This document shows positions 1-8,037 of a stretch of DNA of 38,460 nucleotides, piece by piece. The notes below the pieces were generated by a model. That model searched no databases. It was not told the origin of the DNA and worked only from the letters and a program-made list of their open reading frames with translations. The DNA comes from a virus: the IMG/VR virus record IMGVR_UViG_3300010401_000056, positions 1 to 38,460 of that record, one strand, 5' to 3'. Every line of letters starts with the position of its first letter. Position 1 is the first letter of the stretch. The position numbers and the translations under genes were made by a program.

Positions 1-210
1 CCATGGAGAGATTGCACACGAGCAATGTCACACAAAGTCTTCTGCTTCATATTTGACAACAAAGAAAACAATCTCAATATGGATTGGAGTCGAGCCGAAC
101 GTATAGAATTCGACATCTGGACAAAGGATAGTTATTCCAAAGCCCAGAAGTGGTATGAGTTGGCAAGACGTAAAGGTCTTTGTGTTTCCCATTTTTTTGT
201 GATACGATAA
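1..210 (+). CDS. Hypothetical protein, possibly 5'-truncated by window edge
   Basis: The reading frame is open from base 1 to a TAA at 208-210, so the gene may begin upstream of the window. The first in-frame ATG is at 25 and would give 61 residues. The visible part has an aromatic and basic stretch (DIWTKDSYSKAQKWYELARR) and ends in LCVSHFFVIR. No family is recognised. The next gene starts 13 bases later on the same strand, which suits co-transcription. It is called coding because it lies collinear with the packed gene row; length alone is weak evidence. Confidence 0.5.
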   Translation, partial: PWRDCTRAMSHKVFCFIFDNKENNLNMDWSRAERIEFDIWTKDSYSKAQKWYELARRKGLCVSHFFVIR

Positions 211-223
211 CACTAACAACTAT

Positions 224-673
224 ATGCCTGAAAATAATCAAAGTCTATTTGCACAGCAATTCAACCCAAATCTCTTTCAAAACAATGGACCCCAACAGTT
301 GACGGACGAACAACGGGCACCATCCTATTCGGAAATGGTACCTCGTATTTTTACTGAGACACGAGTAACAGTTCAAGAAGTTTTGAACGATAATCGTTTT
401 AGTGCCATGTTGGAACGATTTCAATTTATTCCGAGTCGTCAAAATACAGGACAATTTACAATCATTTGCAATCGCAGTCAAAATATCGGACTATTCTTAC
501 AACAGGAAAGTCAGGATTATGTTCGAATTTCTGTTCGCAGTCTTGTTTCCGCTACGACAGATGAATTTGAGAGTCGAGTATGCTCTTCGTTAATGGACGG
601 ACTGCAAGCATGTTATGATTTTATGAAGATGTATCAAGGATATGATGCGTTTCAAAATTCAAACAGATTTTAA
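224..673 (+). CDS. Hypothetical protein, 149 aa
   Basis: The ATG start at 224 lies 13 bases after the previous stop, and the gene ends in TAA. The N-terminal 30 residues are rich in N, Q and P (MPENNQSLFAQQFNPN), like a flexible tail. The rest (about 45-145) reads as a compact alpha/beta fold, with ERFQFIPS, QFTIICNRSQNIGLFLQQ and a helical end (MDGLQACYDFMKMY). No signal peptide or membrane segment is seen. I do not recognise the family. It sits two genes ahead of the ssDNA-binding protein gene, so an early or DNA-related role is possible but is inference only. Confidence 0.7.
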   Translation: MPENNQSLFAQQFNPNLFQNNGPQQLTDEQRAPSYSEMVPRIFTETRVTVQEVLNDNRFSAMLERFQFIPSRQNTGQFTIICNRSQNIGLFLQQESQDYVRISVRSLVSATTDEFESRVCSSLMDGLQACYDFMKMYQGYDAFQNSNRF

Positions 674-681
674 GAAGTAAG

Positions 682-1233
682 ATGGTACTTAAAGTTATCA
701 TTGCATCAACCATTCCTGATTCTCAAAAACTAGATACGAGAAGAACTGCGTACATCTATTCTCCTGAAGCAGTTGAAGAATTGGCAAAACAGGTAGAACA
801 ACGTCATGATTCTGGTAAACCTGTACAAGTGCTTTTGAAGTCTCCAACGCGTTCTAAGGACGACAACACTTGTTCCATTTTGTTTGGAGACCCGACAAAA
901 AAATATGAAGAAAATAGGTTTGTTGGGGAATTAATTGGGGCAACAGTTCGACCGGTACCAGAATTTGACACAGTTCAATGTGTAGCGGACATGTATATCT
1001 ACGACATCAATGTTGCAGAGGGATTGATGGATGAGGCGGCACGAAGAGCACTGTGTGTTTTCCCGATTATCAATTATGAGGACCGAGAAAAAAGCTTGAA
1101 AGACATCCCGTTGAGTTATACAGATTTGACGGATGTTCTTTCTGTTTTACAACCTTGTTTCAATTTGATTGGAGCAAATATCGGAGAGAAAAGAAGCTCT
1201 AGCAATCCGTTTCTTTCATTTGAATCGGAATAG
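682..1233 (+). CDS. Hypothetical protein, 183 aa, ends in a TAG stop
   Basis: The ATG start is 8 bases after the preceding stop. The protein is mixed alpha/beta, with a segment VEELAKQVEQRHDSGKPVQV (about 29-48) that looks like a helix followed by a strand. No membrane segment, signal or recognisable domain is seen. It ends in TAG, one of only two TAG stops in the window. Reading through would meet a second in-frame TAG at 1267-1269 and then TAA at 1333-1335. The function is unknown. Confidence 0.7.
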   Translation: MVLKVIIASTIPDSQKLDTRRTAYIYSPEAVEELAKQVEQRHDSGKPVQVLLKSPTRSKDDNTCSILFGDPTKKYEENRFVGELIGATVRPVPEFDTVQCVADMYIYDINVAEGLMDEAARRALCVFPIINYEDREKSLKDIPLSYTDLTDVLSVLQPCFNLIGANIGEKRSSSNPFLSFESE

Positions 1234-1459
1234 TTGGAAATATTGGGAACGAAGTTGGAGAGATTATAGTTTATATCGCTCGACTGCACGAAGAGTTGGT
1301 GTTACAAAGAAAGAGTTGTGCGTTTCCCAAATTAAACGCATAGTTATGCAGAGGAGTTTATACTAAATTGAGTTGGCTCCTTAACAACAATCAAATCAAC
1401 GCAGTGACATCCAACATATAAACGTTGGATGTTGTCAATCAAATCAAACACATACATAT
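1234..1459 (+). other. Intergenic leader upstream of the ssDNA-binding protein gene
   Basis: These 226 bases hold no convincing gene. A short open frame ending at 1366 (ending KKELCVSQIKRIVMQRSLY) has no ATG or GTG start that avoids the upstream gene; its only start is a TTG at 1169 inside the previous gene. It could be a decayed gene or chance. A TATACT sequence near 1359-1364 resembles a bacterial -10 element, but I see no convincing -35 partner. A 9-bp hairpin at 1407-1432 is listed separately. Confidence 0.4.
1407..1432 (+). promoter_or_regulatory. Perfect 9-bp hairpin in the gp32-like gene leader
   Basis: ACATCCAAC (1407-1415) and GTTGGATGT (1424-1432) are exact reverse complements around an 8-base loop, 27 bases before the ATG at 1460. 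No T-run follows, so it does not look like an intrinsic terminator. In T4 the gp32 mRNA leader carries a structured element where gp32 represses its own translation. A similar role here is inference from gene identity and position. Confidence 0.45.
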
Positions 1460-2416
1460 ATGCCAGACACAATCAACACAGTCCAATCCAAAGATGCCGA
1501 TTTTTCCTACTTCCAAAAAAAGCTCGAAGAATCAACAAAAAAGTCTTCTTTCCAAGATTCTCTCATTTTCAAACTCGACAAGCCAGAAAAGAAAGGTTCA
1601 GAAAATTCAGCAGTTGTGCGTATTCTTCCGTATAAATACGCCGACCGTAATTTCCCTTTTATCGAGACCTTTTTCCATTATAGTATTGGCACTGCCGGTA
1701 CAGTAGCATGTCCAAAAAACAACTTTCAAGAAAAGTGTGCTATTTGTGACCACGTAGATGGTCTCTATAAGAAGAGCCAAAAAATTGGTCGCAAGCATAG
1801 TATCGACACCAATAATCGAGACAAGATGCGTTCCATTCCGGAGATTAATGCTTTGTGGGATACTGCAAACAATCTTCGCGTAAAAAAGCGTGTATATGTT
1901 CCAATCACTGTTGTATCTGTCAATGGAAAAGAGCCAACAGAAGAACAGGGCGGTATTAAATTCCTTGGAATGTCACCTTCTCTATTTGATACTAAGGTTG
2001 TTCCGGCGCTCTCAAAGCAGAGAAAAATCAATCCTCTCGACCGTTATAACGGCTTTGCTTTTCAATTCTCAATGAAGAATGATGGTTCTTCTTTTGGTAA
2101 GACAGATTTTTCTGTCATTACGGATGATGATGCGTCACCAATTCTATCGAATACGACTCCGGATGAAATTGACGCATTTGTTGATACTGTTCCGGAAATT
2201 TGGAGCACGTTACTCAAGCGCAAATCAAGTCAAGAAGTACAAGACATTCTAAGTGATGTGCTTGTTGATGATGAAACCGAGCTTGAATCAACATCTAACG
2301 GAGCAAGTGTTGATATTGCTTCGGAAATGTCGGCGGACCTTGATGATGAATTTAGCGCCGAAATCAGCGAAAGCCTAGAGGAAGTTGTAAACGACCTCGA
2401 TTCTCTCCTCTCTTAA
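1460..2416 (+). CDS. Single-stranded DNA-binding protein, T4 gp32-like
   Basis: This 318-residue protein would coat ssDNA at the replication fork and during recombination. The order His73, Cys84, Cys93, Cys96 (H-x10-C-x8-C-x2-C, around VACPKNNFQEKCAICDH) matches the zinc-binding subdomain of T4 gp32 (His64, Cys77, Cys87, Cys90). The N-terminus is basic. The last 70 residues are strongly acidic, ending DDEFSAEISESLEEVVNDLD, like the gp32 C-terminal tail that contacts partner proteins. The length is close to gp32 (301 aa). The ATG at 1460 is preferred because it is the first in-frame start before the conserved N-terminal part. A UvsX/RecA gene follows at once, a sensible functional pair. Confidence 0.85.
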   Translation: MPDTINTVQSKDADFSYFQKKLEESTKKSSFQDSLIFKLDKPEKKGSENSAVVRILPYKYADRNFPFIETFFHYSIGTAGTVACPKNNFQEKCAICDHVDGLYKKSQKIGRKHSIDTNNRDKMRSIPEINALWDTANNLRVKKRVYVPITVVSVNGKEPTEEQGGIKFLGMSPSLFDTKVVPALSKQRKINPLDRYNGFAFQFSMKNDGSSFGKTDFSVITDDDASPILSNTTPDEIDAFVDTVPEIWSTLLKRKSSQEVQDILSDVLVDDETELESTSNGASVDIASEMSADLDDEFSAEISESLEEVVNDLDSLLS

Positions 2417-2439
2417 AACACCGATATAAAAAAATTGCA

Positions 2440-2479
2440 ACTTGCTGTCTGTTGATGTGAAAAATCGCAGACAGCAAGT
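2440..2479 (+). promoter_or_regulatory. Perfect 12-bp stem-loop between ssDNA-binding protein and recombinase genes
   Basis: ACTTGCTGTCTG (2440-2451) pairs exactly with CAGACAGCAAGT (2468-2479) across a 16-base loop. It sits 24 bases after one stop and 33 bases before the next ATG. On the + strand no T-run follows. On the - strand the stem would be followed by a T-rich stretch, but no - strand genes are seen. It could stabilise the 3' end of the upstream mRNA, attenuate transcription, or regulate the recombinase; the sequence does not decide. Confidence 0.5.
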
Positions 2480-2512
2480 GTGATTCATTGATAGTAAATT
2501 CAGGGCTGTAAA

Positions 2513-3739
2513 ATGGCAAAGAAAAAAAAAACAGAAGACGACGAAATTTTGAAGAATGCCGATTTAGGCGAAGAGCTTTTTATTGAATTGGCAAATAAGG
2601 CCAATGAATATATTCCGGGTTCTGGACATGTCTATAATGATGATGACATTGATGCTGACTTAACAAGTTTTGTTAGCACTGGGTCCAAAATTCTTGATAC
2701 GGTCATCAGCAACAGAAAGGATAGAGGCGGATTTCCAGTTGGTCGTATTTCTGAGGTCATTGGTTGGGAAAGTTCTGGAAAATCTCTTATCGCGGCACAT
2801 GCCTGTAAAGATACACAGTTGCAAGGCGGAATTCCAGTGTATTATGATATAGAAAAGGCTCTCAGTCTGCAGTTTGTTCGGAATCTTGGAGTCGATATTC
2901 CGCACATGGTCTACAACAAGCGTCTCGTAACTATCGAGAACGTTCTTGAACAGATGACAAACGACATTCAACTTATTATCGAGAAGCAGCTTGCTCATAA
3001 GGCAAAAAATCGTCGTCTTATCACGATTATTATTGACTCGTTGGCTGCAGTTTCTGCACAAGATACGGTTGAAGCAGATATTGGTAAAAGACAATATGCA
3101 AACGTCGCTCGTATTCTTTCTCAAGAGCTTCCAAAGGTTATTGATGTATTGGATGATGCAAACGTTGCTATGATTGTTCTCAATCAGCTTCGTGAAAAAC
3201 CCGGAGTTGTATATGGAGACAAGTTCTATTCTCCGGGTGGAAATGCAATGAAGTTTTATGCTTCACTTCGCATTTTACTTACAAAAGGTCAACAAATCAA
3301 GGTCAACAAAGACAAGCCGAATGAGCAGGTTGTGGGATTTAATACGACTGCAATAACGAAGAAGAATAAAATATCATCTCCGCTTCGAAAAGCAAATTTC
3401 GACATCTATTTCAATAGAGGTGTCGATGACAATTCTGGCTATCTTAACATTCTGAAGCAAACTGGAGTTGTTAATGTTAAAAATAAGCAGACATTCGAAT
3501 TGATTGATATAAAAACAGGGGATACTATTGATTCTTGTAAGTCAACACAATGGCCAAGTCTTGTAAGTCAGCACAAGGACTATATTATTCAGCAAGTTCA
3601 AGACGCGCTTATTCTGGACCTTTCGAATCCAAATCTCATAGAAACTCGGGAAGATATTAGTGATGGCGATTCTCTTTCACCGGATATTGATTCGTTTGAT
3701 ACTAATAGAGGAGAAACAGATTTTGATATTGATGGGTAA
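2513..3739 (+). CDS. UvsX/RecA-family recombinase
   Basis: This 408-residue protein is an ATP-dependent strand-exchange recombinase. The Walker A motif GWESSGKS lies at 84-91. YYDIEKALS (111-119) matches the RecA segment carrying the catalytic glutamate, here Glu114. The Walker B strand LITIIIDSLAAVSA lies at 169-182 with Asp175. NQLREKPGVVYGDKFYSPGG (224-243), followed by NAMKFYASLR, matches the RecA L2/core region. The C-terminal 60 residues are acidic, like RecA and UvsX tails. The first residues are lysine-rich (MAKKKK). It follows the gp32-like gene by 96 bases, with a stem-loop in the gap. The role would be recombination-dependent replication and repair; RecA versus UvsX subtype is not resolved. 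Confidence 0.92.
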   Translation: MAKKKKTEDDEILKNADLGEELFIELANKANEYIPGSGHVYNDDDIDADLTSFVSTGSKILDTVISNRKDRGGFPVGRISEVIGWESSGKSLIAAHACKDTQLQGGIPVYYDIEKALSLQFVRNLGVDIPHMVYNKRLVTIENVLEQMTNDIQLIIEKQLAHKAKNRRLITIIIDSLAAVSAQDTVEADIGKRQYANVARILSQELPKVIDVLDDANVAMIVLNQLREKPGVVYGDKFYSPGGNAMKFYASLRILLTKGQQIKVNKDKPNEQVVGFNTTAITKKNKISSPLRKANFDIYFNRGVDDNSGYLNILKQTGVVNVKNKQTFELIDIKTGDTIDSCKSTQWPSLVSQHKDYIIQQVQDALILDLSNPNLIETREDISDGDSLSPDIDSFDTNRGETDFDIDG

Positions 3740-3765
3740 AACGGCAAGTCGTTTGTAATTACTAC

Positions 3766-4641
3766 ATGGCTTTCGCTATAAAAGAGATGAAGACAGAAGA
3801 GCCGGAAGCTAATCCGGCTCAATATGTTATGGAGCGAAATTTTGATGGCTTATTTTTGAAACATCCTGATGGAACGTTAGAGAAAATAGTTGGACCAAAT
3901 GGTAGCACGGACGAAATAAATGAATGGTTCAAATCACGGAACATTCCAAAAGAGAGTGTTATCGTTCCAGAAGTTGAAAGCCTAATAGATAATTCGAGAC
4001 CGGAAATACCAGTCATGTCAGAGGCAATTCAACCTGTAATGGAACAAGAACAAATAATATCGCCAGAAGTAATATCAGAGGTATCGACAGAGAATATTGA
4101 ACTACCTGAAATTATTCCTACACTCAACAATGATGTAGTTGACAATCAAGAGGTTGCGATAAAAGCGTGGTGGGGCCAAAACACATTTAGTAATAAACGA
4201 GAACGTTTTGGATTGATGTTACTTGTTATTGGTATCATTTTCATCTCGATAGTTTCCGTATCCCACTTAGTAACATATTTTGGTGTTGGCAATAATTCGA
4301 TTGAGGCGTGGTTTAGTGCAATCGCGTTTGAAATTTTATCGTTTGGGTCCATTGCAGCATTTGTATTGCTTCCTCGCATTAAAAGATGGGCATTATGGTT
4401 ATCGCTTCTTTTGCTATACGTTCTGCAGGTGTTTGGAAATACGTATGCAACATTTGATTACGTCAACCCTGAAAAAGCGGTCCATTTCTTTGATTTTTTT
4501 GGATTAAATGTAAGTGAAGTTGCTGGTAAAAGAGTTGTGGCAATCTTATTATCTTCGATTTTGCCGACAGTATCTTTTATTTTCACTCAGTTGATTAAGC
4601 CTTATTTTAAGGAGAAGTCAGAGTCGGAAATTGCAAATTGA
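3766..4641 (+). CDS. Hypothetical four-helix membrane protein
   Basis: The protein has 291 residues. The N-terminal 135 are hydrophilic and probably cytoplasmic, with a globular part (about 15-70, YVMERNFDGLFLKHPDGTLE) and then an acidic, proline-containing linker (70-130). Four hydrophobic segments follow at about 148-172, 182-203, 208-226 and 255-277, and the tail is charged (YFKEKSESEIAN). No signal peptide or known domain is seen. It lies between recombinase and a small unknown in a replication-rich region. A role at the inner membrane is an inference from the helices; nothing points to a holin specifically. Confidence 0.75.
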   Translation: MAFAIKEMKTEEPEANPAQYVMERNFDGLFLKHPDGTLEKIVGPNGSTDEINEWFKSRNIPKESVIVPEVESLIDNSRPEIPVMSEAIQPVMEQEQIISPEVISEVSTENIELPEIIPTLNNDVVDNQEVAIKAWWGQNTFSNKRERFGLMLLVIGIIFISIVSVSHLVTYFGVGNNSIEAWFSAIAFEILSFGSIAAFVLLPRIKRWALWLSLLLLYVLQVFGNTYATFDYVNPEKAVHFFDFFGLNVSEVAGKRVVAILLSSILPTVSFIFTQLIKPYFKEKSESEIAN

Positions 4642-4669
4642 ATCTAATTAAGGAAGAGAATCATCAATC

Positions 4670-4690
4670 ATAGGACAATAGACAATGCCA
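4670..4690 (+). promoter_or_regulatory. Leader element shared with the gene at 8032
   Basis: The 21 bases running into the start codon at 4685 match those at 8017-8037 at 19 of 21 positions (consensus ATAGGAYAATAGAMAATG, then CCA). AGGA lies about 10 bases before the ATG and may act as a weak Shine-Dalgarno site. The matching A-rich part suggests a shared control signal or a shared ancestor of the 5' ends. Confidence 0.4.
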
Positions 4691-5122
4691 CATTTTGTTA
4701 ATGTAGATAGAGAATTTAGTTTTTCGTATGCGATAGGTACCTCGACAGCAGAAAATCGTTTTGTATCGAATTTACAAAACGTCTCACATGCAGAAAATGC
4801 GGCCATTATTATTCCATCGGGTACTGCAGGATTTGAGTTATGGGCAAACAACTCGAAACCGTTTTTGAAGGCAATGCCGCCTTATATGACAAACTACAAT
4901 ATTGATTACGATAATGCACGCGCCTTATCTGAAATATTTGACGCCTCGTTTTCTGCTCATTGGGTAAATATTACAAACGCTCCTTATGTGTATCACACAG
5001 ATAAGACGTTTATGATTGATGCTCCATTTAGATTTCTTCGATTGCAAGGTAGTTCCGTTTCTGGAAGTTCAAGCGCAGCTATTGGTTATCTTTGGTCAAG
5101 CAACATGGACCACATGATATAA
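4685..5122 (+). CDS. Hypothetical protein, 145 aa
   Basis: The ATG at 4685 follows the shared leader element. The sequence is beta-rich and small-residue-rich (MPHFVNVDREFSFSYAIGTS, AAIIIPSGTAGFELW, QGSSVSGSSSAAIGYLW). It lacks membrane segments, cysteine clusters and nuclease motifs. The composition would fit a small virion or head-decoration protein, but that is a guess from composition. No family is recognised. Confidence 0.65.
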   Translation: MPHFVNVDREFSFSYAIGTSTAENRFVSNLQNVSHAENAAIIIPSGTAGFELWANNSKPFLKAMPPYMTNYNIDYDNARALSEIFDASFSAHWVNITNAPYVYHTDKTFMIDAPFRFLRLQGSSVSGSSSAAIGYLWSSNMDHMI

Positions 5123-5156
5123 GTTGTGGCGGTTTACTTTATAAAATTACAGGGTT

Positions 5157-6236
5157 ATGTTTGAAGACAAAAAGTATGACGTTCTCATTATTGATGTGAA
5201 CAATGTGTTTACGCAACAGTATTGTGGAAATGATTATAGGAGAGACGACAATACGGATTTGAGTGGTGTCTATGGAACTCTCAAAATGATTCAGTTTCAA
5301 ATCTATAAATATGAACCTTCATTCGTAATATGCGTCTTTGATGGAAAAGGCGGCTCTCATAAGAAACGAAAACTTTTCCCGAACTATAAACACAATAAGG
5401 GATTGCCAATTAAGGTAAACTATGCTCACAATGCTCTTCTTACAGATGATGTTGTCAAAAAATCACAGGAGAATTACATTTATCAGTTGCGATTGTTGAA
5501 TGAATTTTTGGCTTACCTTCCAGTGCATCGTTTGGTAGCGCAAGGATATGAGGCGGATGAAATTATTGCCTATGTAGCAAACAACTACTTCAAAGAGCAG
5601 AACAAGCTTATCATTTCAAATGACAAGGATTTTCACCAGCTTGTTACTCCTCAAGTTCAAATCTATGATAACAAGAAGCGCGAAATAAAAGGCTTTGAGT
5701 TCTTAAAAGAGTTTTGGGGAACGGAAAATACGCATCTCATTACAATTTTAAGAAGTATCATCGGAGATTCTTCTGACAAGATTGGTGGTATTGATGGATT
5801 GAAGTTGAAAGGGATTCAAAAATATTTTCCAGATTTATTCGAACGATTTGACATAAATTGTGTTGATGAGTTTGAATGGTATTTGTTAGATAAGATTGAG
5901 ACATGTAAGGTAAATAAAAAACAATTTGCTTCGAATTGGCAAACCATTCTGAAGAAAGCGAACCACTTGATTAGTGGTTCAAATGAAGATGGGACAAAAT
6001 GCATGGACATAATACGTCGCAATTATGAACTGATGCAATTGTTTAAGCCTGATATTTCCATTGAGACAGTTTTGTTGTTGAAGAGATATATAGAAGAGGC
6101 GAAGCCACGTTTCAATTCAACCCAATATAAGATAAAGATTCTTCAAGAGGGTCTTCGAATTGAGGGTTCTTCTACAGATAATTGGGAAAAACAGTATCGC
6201 AATCTAGAATACAATCAAAAACAGTTTAAGTGGTAA
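5157..6236 (+). CDS. 5'-3' exonuclease / RNase H, FEN-like (T4 Rnh type)
   Basis: This 359-residue protein has the metal-binding acid pattern of flap and 5' nucleases: Asp13 in LIIDVNN; Asp62 in CVFDGKGGSHKKRK with the basic helical-arch residues after it; YEADE with Glu132, Asp134 and Glu135; Asp156 and Asp158 in ISNDKDF; and Asp204 and Asp207 in IIGDSSDKIGG, followed by the helix-hairpin-helix part GIDGLKLKGI. In T4 the homologous enzyme removes RNA primers from lagging-strand fragments. The gene is 5 bases ahead of the helicase gene, as expected for a replication unit. Exonuclease versus flap preference cannot be told from sequence. Confidence 0.9.
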   Translation: MFEDKKYDVLIIDVNNVFTQQYCGNDYRRDDNTDLSGVYGTLKMIQFQIYKYEPSFVICVFDGKGGSHKKRKLFPNYKHNKGLPIKVNYAHNALLTDDVVKKSQENYIYQLRLLNEFLAYLPVHRLVAQGYEADEIIAYVANNYFKEQNKLIISNDKDFHQLVTPQVQIYDNKKREIKGFEFLKEFWGTENTHLITILRSIIGDSSDKIGGIDGLKLKGIQKYFPDLFERFDINCVDEFEWYLLDKIETCKVNKKQFASNWQTILKKANHLISGSNEDGTKCMDIIRRNYELMQLFKPDISIETVLLLKRYIEEAKPRFNSTQYKIKILQEGLRIEGSSTDNWEKQYRNLEYNQKQFKW

Positions 6237-6241
6237 AATAA

Positions 6242-7603
6242 GTGACGAACATATTCGATACATACGGAGAAGCGTTCCAATTCAATGTTGTTCAGGCGGT
6301 TATCAATAGTCCTCAGTTTTTTCGAGCCATTAAAGATTATCTTAAGCCAGATTTTTTTACAGGAGAACACGCACAAGGGTTATATCAAATAATTGTTGAT
6401 TTCTATAATGAGAATCATGTTGTTCCTCGTTATGATACAATAGAATATCTCATTCGTAGCAGATACCACAAAGATGAGTGGACCAGAGATGTAATTCTTA
6501 AATATCTTTACATCTTACAAAAGAAGCCTGTCTTCAAAGATGAAGATTATGTAAAAACCAAGACAGTAAATTTTTGCAAGCGACAAGCCGCAATTGATGC
6601 TGTAGATAAGTCTTTGAAGCTGATTGAAGTCTACGGTACCAATATTGAAATAGAGCCTGACTTTACAGAAATCTTCAATCTGTTTAAGTCTGTATTGGAC
6701 ATTAATGTTGATAGTATCGACAGCGATATTATGGAAAACATTATGGAGTTCTACCAGCAGGATAACATTCGAAAAAATGTGCGTTCTTCTGGTTGGAGAT
6801 TTTACGATTATTTGTTGGACGGTGGAGCCGGTGCAGGTGATGTTATTACGATTGCGGGAGCTTCTGGCGTAGGAAAAACAACAGCTTGTATTAACATAGG
6901 TTCCAATGCTTTCATGCGTGGCGAAACGGTGTTTCATGCTACATTTGAAAATGCAAAGGCATACAATGCACGTCGTTATCAGTCTTGTATAACTGGCATT
7001 CCGATTCGAAATTTGTTTGAACGGAAAGCGGAAATTCAACCCATCATCAATAAATATACTGGTCATTTACATGTGAAAGAATACCAAATGGGAAAATTCA
7101 CAGTAAATGCTCTTGAGACATATCACAATAGATTGCTTGATGAGGGTATTAAGCCGGATATCATTATCGTAGATTCGCCTCTGCATTTAAAGTCAACGGT
7201 TCGACAAACGGAAAAGCGAGACCAAATTGGAGATACGTGGAAGGAAATTAAAGGTTGGGCACAAAGTATTGAAACTCCGATATTTGTGACTGCGCAGTTG
7301 AATAGGCATGCATTTGGAGAAAAGACCAATGGAGGAGAGACGATGGGCGATTCCATTGATATTTATAGAGATAGTGATGCTGTTTTGACAATAGGACGTG
7401 ACGTTAAAGATTCATTAGAAGGAGTGGCTTATTTCCATAATGCAAAATCTCGTTTCGGTCCTGATAAACAAGAATGGAAAGTCAATTGGGACAATAGCAC
7501 TTGTAAAATCACAGAAGACATAGCATCCACAGAATCAATGATGCAACAGCTATTAAAGCAAGAAGCGTCCGGTTCTAATAGACTTGATAAAGAAAAAACA
7601 TAA
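6242..7603 (+). CDS. Replicative DNA helicase, DnaB/gp41-like
   Basis: This is a 453-residue hexameric-type 5'-3' helicase. Residues 1-160 form a helical N-terminal domain (YLKPDFFTGEHAQGLYQIIV resembles the DnaB N-domain). The RecA-like motor follows: Walker A GASGVGKT at 206-213, FHATFENAK (the DnaB H1a-like segment, Glu after ATF), and Walker B IIIVDSPLHL with Asp311. Further motifs are FVTAQLNR and a DAVLTI-type strand near the end. The start is GTG at 6242, 5 bases after the nuclease stop; no in-frame ATG lies nearby. A linked primase gene is found at 27979. No separate helicase-loader gene is recognisable. Confidence 0.9.
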   Translation: MTNIFDTYGEAFQFNVVQAVINSPQFFRAIKDYLKPDFFTGEHAQGLYQIIVDFYNENHVVPRYDTIEYLIRSRYHKDEWTRDVILKYLYILQKKPVFKDEDYVKTKTVNFCKRQAAIDAVDKSLKLIEVYGTNIEIEPDFTEIFNLFKSVLDINVDSIDSDIMENIMEFYQQDNIRKNVRSSGWRFYDYLLDGGAGAGDVITIAGASGVGKTTACINIGSNAFMRGETVFHATFENAKAYNARRYQSCITGIPIRNLFERKAEIQPIINKYTGHLHVKEYQMGKFTVNALETYHNRLLDEGIKPDIIIVDSPLHLKSTVRQTEKRDQIGDTWKEIKGWAQSIETPIFVTAQLNRHAFGEKTNGGETMGDSIDIYRDSDAVLTIGRDVKDSLEGVAYFHNAKSRFGPDKQEWKVNWDNSTCKITEDIASTESMMQQLLKQEASGSNRLDKEKT

Positions 7604-7606
7604 ACA

Positions 7607-7903
7607 ATGCATTACTTTAAAATTGCTCCTGATGACCTCGAAATGAGTCAAGATAATCAGGGCTGGTGGATTATTCGGCATAAAGACCCTGCAAAAAATC
7701 TTTGGTTCAAAACAAGATACAATGCAAACATTACTCGGAATGGTAAACCGGACAATATGATGGAATTTGAAATATATGATGCTCAACGAGCACTTGGAAA
7801 AGGCGCTCAATACACATTAAAGCCAAACGAGTGGTTTAATACATTCATCATCAACGGATATTTCAATGTGTGGCTGAGTGGTCGAGGATTTAGAGTAGGA
7901 TAA
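7607..7903 (+). CDS. Hypothetical protein, 98 aa
   Basis: The ATG start is 3 bases after the helicase stop, so it is probably translated from the same message. The protein is tryptophan- and aromatic-rich (QGWWIIRHKDPAKNLWFKTRY, NEWFNTFIINGYFNVWLSGRGF) and reads as a small beta domain. No catalytic motif or membrane segment is seen. The function is unknown. Confidence 0.65.
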   Translation: MHYFKIAPDDLEMSQDNQGWWIIRHKDPAKNLWFKTRYNANITRNGKPDNMMEFEIYDAQRALGKGAQYTLKPNEWFNTFIINGYFNVWLSGRGFRVG

Positions 7904-7979
7904 TCTATGAAGAATATTGGTCGTCTTCCATAACTTGCCGACAGGTAAAGTTTTCAAATTCAATAATACTTAATAAGAG

Positions 7980-7995
7980 CGTAGATGCATCTACG
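7980..7995. promoter_or_regulatory. Perfect 16-bp palindrome
   Basis: CGTAGATGCATCTACG is its own reverse complement with no loop, in the 128-base gap between two small genes and 37 bases before the ATG at 8032. A loopless perfect palindrome fits a dimeric DNA-binding protein site better than an RNA hairpin. The binding protein is unknown. The rest of the gap (7904-8031) has no gene that I can support. Confidence 0.45.
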
Positions 7996-8016
7996 ACGAA
8001 ACACATAATTTAACCT

Positions 8017-8037
8017 ATAGGATAATAGAAAATGCCA
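8017..8037 (+). promoter_or_regulatory. Leader element shared with the gene at 4685
   Basis: It is the second copy of the 21-base leader described at 4670-4690, differing at two positions, with AGGA about 9 bases before the ATG at 8032. Both copies run into ATGCCA. The palindrome at 7980-7995 lies just upstream of this copy only. Confidence 0.4.

Noticed and set aside
1169-1366. Short TTG-start reading frame ending KELCVSQIKRIVMQRSLY, with loose similarity to the end of the first gene
   Set aside because: It overlaps the preceding gene by 65 bases, has no usual start codon, and the similarity is only a few residues (LCVS). I note it as a possible relic rather than a gene.
3737-3752. AAACG/CGTTT hairpin between the recombinase and membrane protein genes
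   Set aside because: A 5-bp stem is too weak in AT-rich sequence to mean much.
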